Part shown: positions 54,328 through 63,287 of the stretch, in pieces | How positions within the stretch are numbered: position 1 is the first letter of the stretch | Layout: every line of letters starts with the position of its first letter | Source of the DNA: Clostridiales bacterium | Lineage (GTDB): Bacteria > Bacillota > Clostridia > Christensenellales > Aristaeellaceae | DNA length: 64,000 nucleotides | Assembly: GCA_016930575.1 (NCBI GenBank) | Contig: JAFGGL010000036.1 | Span: forward strand, 33,516-97,515 | Reading direction: 5' to 3' | Program-made: the position numbers and the translations under genes | Notes under the pieces: generated by a model | What the model saw: only the letters and a program-made list of their open reading frames with translations | Databases searched by the model: none | Told to the model about the DNA's origin: nothing

Positions 54328-55643
54328 AGCGTCTCCAATTCATCGCTTTCATTGACGGGGTTCTCCTGTTCGACCCGTATCATGCTCACAAGCGCGGCGG
54401 TATCGAACGGTATTTCGTCCAGCGCCTTCCGGATGGCTTTCTCGCTTGCCGTGTGCGTGATGATCACCAGCGTGACACGCCCGTCCTTCTGCACGCCTTT
54501 TTGCTGCACGGCGGCGATGCTGACGCCCGCGTCCGCAAACGCGCTTGCGATGGTGCGCAGCACGCCGGGTTTATCCGAGGCGAGCATGCGGATATAGAAC
54601 GGGCATTTCCAGTCCTTGATGTTTTTCAGCGCGATTTTCGGGTTCAGTTCGTTGGCGAAGGTCGGATAACGGTGTTTCGTGGTGGTCGCCGCGCGCTCCA
54701 GATCGCCGACGATGGCGCTCGCGGTCGGCAGATCGCCCGCGCCCCTGCCTAAAAGCATCATTTCCTTGCAGGCGTGCCCGAACAGGTACACCGCGTTGAA
54801 GGACCCGTTCACGTTCGCCAGGGGATGGTCGCTCGCGATAAATGTCGGGTGCACGCGCGTTTCCACGTTCAGGCCGTCGCGCTTGGCGATCGCCAGGAGT
54901 TTGAGCGTATAGCCGAGTTCCTCCCCGCAGCGGATGTCCTCCGCGGTGACTTTGGTTATACCCTCCACGAAAACGTCCTCAAACGGCACGCGGCCGTGGA
55001 AAGCGATCGAGGCCAGGATGCTCAGCTTATAGGCGGCGTCCAACCCTTCCACATCGGAGGACGGATCCGGTTCCGCAAGCCCTAAGCGCTGCGCGTCTTT
55101 TAGAGCCGTTTCGTAGTCCGCGTTCTCCCTGCTCATCCTGGAGAGGATGTAGTTGGTCGTTCCGTTGATGATCCCGAGCACTTTAGAGATACGGTTGGCC
55201 TGCAGGCTTTCCTCCAGCGAGTGGATAATGGGGATTGCAGCGCAGACCGCGGCTTCGTAGTAAAGTCCCGCGCCGGATTTCTTCGCGGCTTTCTGCAACT
55301 CGTGCCAATGCAGGGCGAAAGCGACCTTGTTGGCCGTAATGACCGTTTTCCCGTTTTTTAGGGCATGCAGCATATGGGTATAGGCGGGTTCTTCCCCGCC
55401 CAGGAATTCGACCACCATTTCGATCTCGGGATCTTCCAGCACGTCCTCGGGCTCGATCGTCAGCACATCTGGCGGAAACTCGATATCGCGCTTTTTGTCA
55501 AGCGAGCGCACCAGCACTTTTTTTACGTAGAACGTAAGCCCTGCACGGTGAGCGATGTCGCCCGCGAAGTTTTCCAGCAGCCGCCATACGCCGCTTCCGA
55601 CGTTCCCGCACCCCAGAAACCCGATGGTGACTCTTTTGATCAT
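54324..55643 (-). CDS. hom: Homoserine dehydrogenase with ACT domain
   Basis: TIGFLGCGNVGSGVWRLL; VIGNGT-like KVLGIINGTTNYILSRM; EPDPSSDVEGLDAAYKLSILA. Confidence 0.96.
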   Translation of the reverse strand: MIKRVTIGFLGCGNVGSGVWRLLENFAGDIAHRAGLTFYVKKVLVRSLDKKRDIEFPPDVLTIEPEDVLEDPEIEMVVEFLGGEEPAYTHMLHALKNGKTVITANKVAFALHWHELQKAAKKSGAGLYYEAAVCAAIPIIHSLEESLQANRISKVLGIINGTTNYILSRMSRENADYETALKDAQRLGLAEPDPSSDVEGLDAAYKLSILASIAFHGRVPFEDVFVEGITKVTAEDIRCGEELGYTLKLLAIAKRDGLNVETRVHPTFIASDHPLANVNGSFNAVYLFGHACKEMMLLGRGAGDLPTASAIVGDLERAATTTKHRYPTFANELNPKIALKNIKDWKCPFYIRMLASDKPGVLRTIASAFADAGVSIAAVQQKGVQKDGRVTLVIITHTASEKAIRKALDEIPFDTAALVSMIRVEQENPVNESDELETL

Positions 55644-56431
55644 TGCTGCGCTTTCCTTTCGTACTTGCGGTTCCTGTTGTACAGAATCCGCAACCCCTTC
55701 AGGGTCAGCAGGCCGTCAAAGTGATCGATCACACAATCTTCTTCCCGGATCAGATTCGCCAGGCCGCCGGTGGCGACGACCTCAGCCTCCGGCGCGTTCA
55801 GCTCAATACGCATGCGTTTGACGATGTAATCGACCATACCGATGGTGCCATAAATGACACCGGATTGTAAGTTGGTGATCGTCGTGCGCCCGATGACGGT
55901 TTCGGGCCGTATCAATTCAAAACGCGGCAGCTTGGACGCGCTGCCCACCAGCGCTTCGCTGGACAGCTTGATGCCCGGGCAGATGCATCCGCCGAGGAAA
56001 CAGCCCTGCGCATCGATCGCGCCGAAGGTCGTCGCCGTCCCGAAGTCGATAAAGACGCACGGGCCGCCGTACACCTCATAGGCGGCCACGGCGTTGGCAA
56101 TACGATCGCTGCCGAGTTCACGCGGATTTTCGTATTTGATGTTGATACCGGTTTTGATACCGGGCTCGATCATCAGCGGCAGCATGTTGAAGTAATTCCT
56201 GCACATATGCTCCAGCGTGAAGTTCATCGTGGGAACCACGCTGGAGATCGCAATACCGTCCACGTCGGAAAGCTTGATGCCTTTCTGTGCGAACAGATTG
56301 GTGAACAGGATGCCGTATTCGTCGGACGTATAGGTGATATTCGTGGAAAACCGCCCGTACTTCACCAGATCCTCGCCTTCAAACAGCGCGGATTTGATAT
56401 TCATATTGCCAACGTCGATGGTCAGAATCAT
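55640..56431 (-). CDS. coaX: Type III pantothenate kinase
   Basis: MILTIDVGNMNIKSALFEGEDLV; PRELGSDRIANAVAAYEVYGGPCVFIDFGTATTFGAID; ATGGLANLI. Confidence 0.95.
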   Translation of the reverse strand: MILTIDVGNMNIKSALFEGEDLVKYGRFSTNITYTSDEYGILFTNLFAQKGIKLSDVDGIAISSVVPTMNFTLEHMCRNYFNMLPLMIEPGIKTGINIKYENPRELGSDRIANAVAAYEVYGGPCVFIDFGTATTFGAIDAQGCFLGGCICPGIKLSSEALVGSASKLPRFELIRPETVIGRTTITNLQSGVIYGTIGMVDYIVKRMRIELNAPEAEVVATGGLANLIREEDCVIDHFDGLLTLKGLRILYNRNRKYERKAQQ

Positions 56432-56447
56432 GCGGTATTTCCCCTCT

Positions 56448-57086
56448 TTACCTTTGCTTTTTCACCGCCATGACCGCGACCATAACGGCCGGAACAATGA
56501 TCATGGTTGCGATCGCCTCGGGAATACCATTGGGCAAGGCGACGCCGAAGAACAGGAATTTCCCCGCCGCGCCAAGATATTGGTCAAGGCCGATGTTTGC
56601 AATAATCTCCGTGATCCGAACTTGATATACAAGAAAAAGAGCCAGAAGCACGAACACCGTGTTGGTCAGGCTGCCCACCAGGGCGGACACGGACCAGGCG
56701 ATGGAATCCATGCCCTTTTTCTTGGGAAGCAAAGATCTGATCAGCTTAAATGCGCCCCATGCGGCGATCGGGATGAGCAGCCGTGGAACGACGGATATCA
56801 GCGGGTTGATGAAGAGCGGGTCAAACGGCGTGGCCGGAGCGATCAATCCCTTGAGCATCGTGCCCGCTCCGAATACGAATGCCAGAATCAGCCCGACCAG
56901 CGGCCCTTCCGCCAGCAGCCCGATCAATACGGGAATCGTGATAAGGGTGATTTCGATTGACGTGCCGGGCAGACGCAGCAGCCCGATCGGGGTGTAGATC
57001 ATGATGATGATGAGAGCGGCGAGCATACCTGTGATCGTGAGGCGGATGATTTGTTTCCTGGATAGTGTTCTTGCGTTTGCAGCCAT
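56448..57086 (-). CDS. ECF transporter S component; pantothenate substrate suggested by coaX neighbour
   Basis: Multiple TMs; LPGTSIEITLITIPVLIGLLAEGPLVGLILAFVFGAGTMLKG; immediately upstream of coaX. Confidence 0.8.
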   Translation of the reverse strand: MAANARTLSRKQIIRLTITGMLAALIIIMIYTPIGLLRLPGTSIEITLITIPVLIGLLAEGPLVGLILAFVFGAGTMLKGLIAPATPFDPLFINPLISVVPRLLIPIAAWGAFKLIRSLLPKKKGMDSIAWSVSALVGSLTNTVFVLLALFLVYQVRITEIIANIGLDQYLGAAGKFLFFGVALPNGIPEAIATMIIVPAVMVAVMAVKKQR

Positions 57087-57305
57087 AGCTTTTTCCTCCG
57101 TTCGGGTTCAGATGTGATACCCGACATCGTTAAGTAACGGGTGCCCGTATAATATCGCCAGCGTCCAATCATAGCGTATTGGCATTGGCTTTATCTATTA
57201 TAGCTGGTATACCGCGTATTGTAAACACGCCGCGTTTTTACGCCGGCCCTGTCTTTCTATTTTGCACAAACTGGAGTATAATATACCCGGAGAGGGGGCT
57301 CGGAT

Positions 57306-58508
57306 GTGGCAAAAAGCAGAATAGGTATGATGGGCGGAAGCTTCAACCCTATTCATCGCCGTCATTTGCAGATTGCCGCGTGCGCCCTGGAAGAACTTTC
57401 ACTTGACCGTATCCTGTTTATCCCCAACGGAAACCCGCCGCATAAACAACGGGAGTTGGCGGACGCCGGGCACCGTTTGGAAATGACACGGCTTGCCGTG
57501 ATACCATACGACAAGTTCACAGTATCGGATATCGAGATCACCCGCAGCGGCGTGATCTATACCGTTGATACGCTTCATTTGCTGCGCCGGGAATTCCCGG
57601 ACGCGGATTTCGTATGCCTGATCGGCGAGGATACGATGCTGGAACTGGAGCACTGGCGGAAGCCGGAGGAAGTGTTCCGTTTGTGCTCCTTTGCGGTTTG
57701 TATGCGAAGCGGCCAAACCGCGGAAACACAATCCATTGCAGAGGCACTGCGCGCCAGGGGGGCAAAGCTGCGGTTCCTCTCCCTCGCGCCTGTTGCTGTC
57801 AGCGCGTCGGATATCCGCCGTCGGATCGCTATGGGTGAAAATGTCGATACAATGCTAACGCCGGAGGTGTACGAGTATATCCGCGTCACGGGCTTGTACG
57901 GCTGCCCGTTGCTGTCCGAAAATTCACAGATCGCATACGAAATGCTGCGCGAGAATCTGAGCGACGAAAGGCTATTGCATTCCATGGCCGCCGCCCGCAC
58001 GGCAAACCGGTTAGCGAAAATCCACGGGCTGAACGCAGGCGATTGCGAACTCGCCGGGCTGCTGCACGACTGCGCTAAGTGTATGGACTTGAAAACCCTG
58101 CAGCAGCTCGCGCGCGAGCACCGGCTCAAGCTGACGGACGTCGAACTTCAGTCCAACGGGCTTTTGCACGGCCCGGTCGGCGCGGTGATTGCCGAAACGG
58201 AATACGGCATCCGCAAACCCGAGATCCTCAGCGCGATCGCTGCCCATACGACGGGCTGCGCGGGGATGTCGGAGTTTGATATGGTGATCTTTCTCGCCGA
58301 CAAGATCGAACCGTATCGAAACGATATTCCGGCGCTTGACGAGATCCGCGCGCTGGCCGATATGGATTTGTACGAAGCAAGCTATCATATGCTTATGAAT
58401 TCCAAAGCGCATGTCATTCAGACACACAGGCCGCTCCATCCGGCGACGGACCAAACCATACGATGGATGCGCGACCGCATCCGCGAAAGGAGAGAACCGC
58501 GTTCATGA
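57306..58508 (+). CDS. Fusion: nicotinate-nucleotide adenylyltransferase (NadD) plus YqeK-type HD domain phosphohydrolase
   Basis: MMGGSFNPIHRRHLQIAACALEELSLDRILFIPNGNPPHK (NadD); HSMAAARTANRLAKIHGL..LAGLLHDCAKCMDLKTL (YqeK HD); GTG start. Confidence 0.94.
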   Translation: MAKSRIGMMGGSFNPIHRRHLQIAACALEELSLDRILFIPNGNPPHKQRELADAGHRLEMTRLAVIPYDKFTVSDIEITRSGVIYTVDTLHLLRREFPDADFVCLIGEDTMLELEHWRKPEEVFRLCSFAVCMRSGQTAETQSIAEALRARGAKLRFLSLAPVAVSASDIRRRIAMGENVDTMLTPEVYEYIRVTGLYGCPLLSENSQIAYEMLRENLSDERLLHSMAAARTANRLAKIHGLNAGDCELAGLLHDCAKCMDLKTLQQLAREHRLKLTDVELQSNGLLHGPVGAVIAETEYGIRKPEILSAIAAHTTGCAGMSEFDMVIFLADKIEPYRNDIPALDEIRALADMDLYEASYHMLMNSKAHVIQTHRPLHPATDQTIRWMRDRIRERREPRS

Positions 58509-58861
58509 CATCAAAGGAGATTGCTCTGAAGGCCGCACAAATCCTGCACGACAAAGGCGCGCAAAACATCACGGTGCTCGATGTGTCCAAGATGACGGTG
58601 ATCACCGAAGCCATGGTGATCGCATCGGGACGGAACGTGCTGCAGGCAAGGGCGCTGGCGGAAGACGTGGAAGAACAACTGGAAAAGCTGGAGCTTTCCC
58701 CCATCCGCAAGGACGGACATCCGGGCAGCCGCTGGGTCGTGCTGGATTACGGCGCGGTGTTTATTCATGTTTTTCTCCCGCAGGAACGCGAGTTTTATCA
58801 TCTGGATAAGCTTTGGGAGCAGGAAGACAACCGCATCCCGCTCCCATTCGACGAAGAGTAA
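58505..58861 (+). CDS. rsfS: Ribosome silencing factor RsfS
   Basis: DKGAQNITVLDVSKMTVITEAMVIASGRNVLQARALAEDVEE...DGHPGSRWVVLDYGAVFIHVFLPQEREFYHLDKLW. Confidence 0.96.
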   Translation: MTSKEIALKAAQILHDKGAQNITVLDVSKMTVITEAMVIASGRNVLQARALAEDVEEQLEKLELSPIRKDGHPGSRWVVLDYGAVFIHVFLPQEREFYHLDKLWEQEDNRIPLPFDEE

Positions 58862-58876
58862 TTTCCTTCTGCTGTT

Positions 58877-61426
58877 TTACTTTACGGCCATCGCGACCGT
58901 CGCCGTCCATCCCAGGTCGATCGCCTTTTGATGCGCGGTGGCATACGCCCCGATCGCCGCGACCTGCGCGGCGGTGCGCGGGAAATGAACGCACAGGTGG
59001 CCGGGGAAATTGTTTGTTGAACAGTGGTCCACGCCGTGCGCCACGTCGTGCGTTGTGGCTATATATACGCTGCCGTTACTGAATACCACCCATACGGGTT
59101 TGGGCGTCCAGGTCACTTCTCCGCCGAACGCCTGATAGAGCTTCTCGGTATCTTCGGCGGTCGTCGGGTAGCCGTCGGCATGCGCGCCGAATGAGAACAA
59201 TGTAATATGCCAGCTGATCCCCGTGTTATAGTCGTAGACCGTCACGTTGGGGTATTTTCTCGTAACGGCGCGTACCTCGTCATACCAGTTTGCATATCTC
59301 ACGTTCGCGGGATTGATTCCGCCGGATATGCTCGGCGCGGTCGACGCTGTTACCGCATCCTCCTGCTCCTGCATTTCCTTGACCAGCGCGGTCAGCGTCA
59401 GTTTTCCGGCAATGCCGTCCGCCGTCAGGCGCTGTGCTTTCTGGAATGCGATCAGCGCCAGACTTGTCACCGGGCCGAAGATGCCGTCGGCGCTGCCTTT
59501 GAGGTAACCCAACGCGATCAGGTGTTCCTGCATCTGGCGCACGGTATTGGAGACCGTACCCTGCGTCAACGTCTCGGACGTATCCAAAGCGGTCGCGGTA
59601 TCGGAATACAGCGCGGCCAGGGTATTGCTTCCTGCGATGCCGTCGCGCACCAGGCTGTTCTCGCGCTGGAAGGCCAGGACCGCCGCCTTGGTCTGCAATC
59701 CGTATCTGCCGTCCGCATCGCCGCTGAGATACCCGAGAACGATCAGCCGCTCCTGCATCCGGGCGACTTCAAGGCCGCTGTCGCCGTAGCGCAGCGTGGA
59801 ATAGGTGTTTTCTTCGGCGATGGCGTTTGCGGGCGCGGCCAGCGCCTTTTTCGAATATAGCAGTTTCTGCGTTTCGTACCCCGCCTTGCCGTCAACAGTC
59901 AGGCCGTTGACCTTCTGGAACAGATTGACCGCTTCCATATCGTCGTTCAAGTATACGCCGTCAAGCCGCGAGATATAATATCCGAGTTCAAACAGCCGCT
60001 GCTGCAGGCTCAGGACTTCATTGCCGATGGATCCGGCTTCGATCGTGGTCACGTCTTCCGTGATATTCACGTTCGCGGCCGGCGTTTCCGCGGGCGCGTT
60101 GCCGTTATAGATGGCGCTGCCTGAGAACAGCACGCCGATGGTCTCGCTGCCGCAGATGCCGTCGGCCTTCAGGAAGTTGCATTCCTGGAAGGTCAATACA
60201 GCCTGATAGGTCCCGCTGCCGAATTTGCCGTCGATCTTGCCATTGTAATATCCCAGGGTGTACAGGCGTGCCTGCACAAGCTTCACGTCGTTGCAGCTGT
60301 CGCCCATTCGGACCGTATCCGACGGCGGCGTCAAGGTTGCCGTCGGGACGGGCGTCGGCGTGACGACCTCGTTTGCGGAGCGGGCGGAAGCGCTGTAGAG
60401 TATGGTTTGCACATCGGTGCTTGCGACGCCGTCGACCGCAATGCCCATCTTTTTCTGGAACGCCTTCAAAGCCTTTTCAGTAAAGCTTCCGAACGTGCCG
60501 GTGATCTCGCCTTCGTAGTACCCGAGTGCCTGCAGGCGGGTCTGCAGTTGTTTCACAAGCTCGCCCTTATCGCCGTACGCAAGCGACATCCCGTAGATCG
60601 GCGGGACGGTTTTTATATTCTTGCGATACCCCGAATAGTTCTTCGGCGTACCCTCAAACAGCAGATATAGAAGTTCCTGATCGGCAACGCCGTCTATAGT
60701 TAAGCCGTTTCGCTTTTCAAACGTCTGTACGGCGTCGCGTGTGTCCGCGCCGTAGCTGCCGTCCGCGTCGCTTTTCAGAAATAGCAGTTCCCTGAGCCCT
60801 TCCTGCAGCGCGTTGACGAACGTGCCGGTATCGCCGATGCTGAGTACGGGATATTTCGCCGCTGCCGGGTTGATCGTCGGTTCGGGAATCGGCGTCGGGG
60901 TGGGAATCGGCGAAAGATTGATATGATCGGTCATGATATAGCCGGTCTTGCCGTTGTATTTTACCTTTGCGTACTTGTTGACAGTTACCGAGCTGACCGT
61001 GATGATCGCGTTTTGCGGAACGATTTGAACGACGTCCGCCGTCGGGCTTGCCGATTTGCGCATGTTCACGCGCGCGGTGGTCGTAGTCTGATACGGGTAT
61101 CCGCTTACGCCCGGCAGAAGGCTTAGAATATACTCGGGGTCTTCCAGCAGGCTGTCTCCGTTGATATACTTCTTCACGGCATAGCCGACGACGCCGTTGA
61201 ATTCTACTTTATAATAGCTGCCGTATTCGCCAAGCAGCGTGACCGTATCGCCCTTTTGGATATAGGCAAGCACCACAGAGGATGACGATGCGGATTTGCG
61301 CAAATTCACGCTGTCCGCCGATCGTACGTCATACGGATAGGTCGCTGCCGAGACGGTTGCGACCGCCGACACGGCAAGCGCGATGCCGCATAAAATAGCT
61401 ATCATTCTTTGCGGGCGAGTTCTCAT
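58877..61426 (-). CDS. Secreted protein: SH3b domains, an array of peptidoglycan-binding repeats, and a C-terminal His/Cys-rich domain of unknown function
   Basis: Signal peptide; two SH3-like segments (SVNLRKSASSSSVVLAYIQKGDTVTLLGEYG, RVNMRKSASPTADVVQIV); about seven PG_binding_1 repeats; C-term HADGYPTTAEDTEKLYQAFGGEVTWTPKPVWVVFSNGSVYIATTHDVAHG...NFPGHLCVHFPRT. Confidence 0.92.
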   Translation of the reverse strand: MRTRPQRMIAILCGIALAVSAVATVSAATYPYDVRSADSVNLRKSASSSSVVLAYIQKGDTVTLLGEYGSYYKVEFNGVVGYAVKKYINGDSLLEDPEYILSLLPGVSGYPYQTTTTARVNMRKSASPTADVVQIVPQNAIITVSSVTVNKYAKVKYNGKTGYIMTDHINLSPIPTPTPIPEPTINPAAAKYPVLSIGDTGTFVNALQEGLRELLFLKSDADGSYGADTRDAVQTFEKRNGLTIDGVADQELLYLLFEGTPKNYSGYRKNIKTVPPIYGMSLAYGDKGELVKQLQTRLQALGYYEGEITGTFGSFTEKALKAFQKKMGIAVDGVASTDVQTILYSASARSANEVVTPTPVPTATLTPPSDTVRMGDSCNDVKLVQARLYTLGYYNGKIDGKFGSGTYQAVLTFQECNFLKADGICGSETIGVLFSGSAIYNGNAPAETPAANVNITEDVTTIEAGSIGNEVLSLQQRLFELGYYISRLDGVYLNDDMEAVNLFQKVNGLTVDGKAGYETQKLLYSKKALAAPANAIAEENTYSTLRYGDSGLEVARMQERLIVLGYLSGDADGRYGLQTKAAVLAFQRENSLVRDGIAGSNTLAALYSDTATALDTSETLTQGTVSNTVRQMQEHLIALGYLKGSADGIFGPVTSLALIAFQKAQRLTADGIAGKLTLTALVKEMQEQEDAVTASTAPSISGGINPANVRYANWYDEVRAVTRKYPNVTVYDYNTGISWHITLFSFGAHADGYPTTAEDTEKLYQAFGGEVTWTPKPVWVVFSNGSVYIATTHDVAHGVDHCSTNNFPGHLCVHFPRTAAQVAAIGAYATAHQKAIDLGWTATVAMAVK

Positions 61427-61477
61427 ACTGTCTCCTCCATAATTGCGGAAATGCAGACTTTGCCATTAAACATTTCT

Positions 61478-61506
61478 ATTTTATGAAATTGTGTAAAATA
61501 TGTCAA
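61478..61506 (-). promoter_or_regulatory. Promoter for the large PG-binding protein
   Basis: Minus strand TTGACA-17 nt-TAAAAT. Confidence 0.75.
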
Positions 61507-61532
61507 GTTATTTATTAATATTTGCGTAATAT

Positions 61533-63287
61533 TTATTCCGCCATCTGATGGCTGCCCAAAAGCCGGCGTATCAACTGCTCCACATAGCGCTGCGCGTATT
61601 GGGAATCGGAGAGGATCTCATCCTGCGATTTGACCTGGTCCCCCATCAGCGCGGTGAACTGGCTGACCTTCAGTCCCAGCGCGTCCTGCATGTCCTGATC
61701 GCTGCCGCCCTTGGACACCAGATAGTAGCACAAAATGCTGTCCTCCTGTCCCATGCGGTGCGCCCTGTCTTCCGCCTGGCTGTGCACCGCAGGCGACCAG
61801 TCCAGCTCGCCGAACACCACGCATGTCGCCCGTTGGAGGTTTAGCCCCGAGGCCGATCGCAGCGAGATGCAGCAGAGGTTGCTCCTGCCGTTCATGAAGC
61901 GTTCCAGCGAGGCTTCCTTCTGCTTCTGGGTCTCCCTGCCGGTGATGAAGCAGGGCCTGAACGCGCGCAGATCCTTTTGATAGCTATCCATTACCTGGTG
62001 GTGATGCGCAAACAGCAGCACTTTCTCGCCGCCCTCTAAAAGCGCGCGAACAAACTGTGCCACGAACGGCGCCTTGGCTATGCCCGTGGCCTGCCGCTCG
62101 CCCTGCTCGATCTCCATCTTCAGCACCGAGCGTTGCGAGCCGGTCAAGTCTTCATCGTGGCGTAGTTGATCCAGTTTCCCGGCCAGCTGCTGCATGAGCT
62201 TTTGGTAAATCGCGTGGTTACTCTCGATCGTCATCACCAGCCGCCGCTTCGGGGGCAGGTCGTAGAGCACGTCCTGCTTGGTCCTGCGCAACATGATGCC
62301 CTCGCGCCGCAGATAATCGCCGAGCAGTTCCGGCTTCAGGACGATCTGGTTGCCGTAACCGTAGCACCATTCGCGGGTAAAGCTTTCGTAATTGCCCAGA
62401 AAATGAAAATCCAGGATGTTGATGACGTTCCAGATCTCCGCGCCGCGGTTGTAGATCGGCGTGCCGCTTAAGCCCACCACGCGCCCGGCATGGTCTGCCA
62501 GCAGGCTTGCGGCGGAATATTTCTCCGTGCCGCTGTGGCGCAGTTCCTGGATCTCGTCGAAGATCACGTATTCCAGTTCCGATTCCGCCAGGTATTGCTT
62601 CCAGCCGCGCAGCAGCAGGTAATGCATCAGGTAGATATCGGCCTGCGGTAAAGCGTACGACTTCAAGCCCTTGACGATGTGGATTGAGAGCGGCTCGCCG
62701 CCTGTCTTCTGCACGAAGCGATGGATCTCCGATTCCCAGTTTCGTATCAGGTGCGCGGGCGCCACGACGATGGCCGGATACGCCGTGATGTGCGATAAAA
62801 GCGCCAGCGATTGCACGGTTTTGCCAAGCCCCATCTCATCGGCGAGCAGGCAGCGCTCCGTGCGCAGTAAAAAGGCAAGGCCTTCCTCCTGGAACGCCGT
62901 CAGCGTTCCGCGGAAGCTTGCCCTGTCCGGCTTGATCCGCGCCGGCGTTCGCAGCGCCGCCTGCCGTGCCTTAACATACGCACGCGCTTCCTCCAGCGCT
63001 TTCGTCCAGCGGGTTTTATCGCGCTCCGCCACGGAAAGCGGATAGCGCATCATCAGCCAGTTTATATCCGCGATGATGCGCCGGTGCGCCGTAAAACGCG
63101 CCTCTCCCCTGCGGCGCGATACCGCGCCCGGGAACAGGCGCTTGCAAAGTTCCGTCACGTTCGGGTCCGCCCTGATGACCCAGCAATTGCTCCGTCGGTT
63201 GTAACTCAGCATGCCGTAGGTCTGCTCCCCGTCCGCCTGCGCGCCGTCGATGCGCAGATAGGGCGGCAGGTCGTGCGGATGATTCAT
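61533..63287 (-). CDS. SNF2-family DEAD/DEAH helicase
   Basis: LLADEMGLGKTVQSLALLSH, VIFDEIQELRHSG, VVGLSGTPIYNRGAEIWNVINIL, SQAEDRAHRMGQEDSILCYYLV. Confidence 0.95.
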   Translation of the reverse strand: MNHPHDLPPYLRIDGAQADGEQTYGMLSYNRRSNCWVIRADPNVTELCKRLFPGAVSRRRGEARFTAHRRIIADINWLMMRYPLSVAERDKTRWTKALEEARAYVKARQAALRTPARIKPDRASFRGTLTAFQEEGLAFLLRTERCLLADEMGLGKTVQSLALLSHITAYPAIVVAPAHLIRNWESEIHRFVQKTGGEPLSIHIVKGLKSYALPQADIYLMHYLLLRGWKQYLAESELEYVIFDEIQELRHSGTEKYSAASLLADHAGRVVGLSGTPIYNRGAEIWNVINILDFHFLGNYESFTREWCYGYGNQIVLKPELLGDYLRREGIMLRRTKQDVLYDLPPKRRLVMTIESNHAIYQKLMQQLAGKLDQLRHDEDLTGSQRSVLKMEIEQGERQATGIAKAPFVAQFVRALLEGGEKVLLFAHHHQVMDSYQKDLRAFRPCFITGRETQKQKEASLERFMNGRSNLCCISLRSASGLNLQRATCVVFGELDWSPAVHSQAEDRAHRMGQEDSILCYYLVSKGGSDQDMQDALGLKVSQFTALMGDQVKSQDEILSDSQYAQRYVEQLIRRLLGSHQMAE

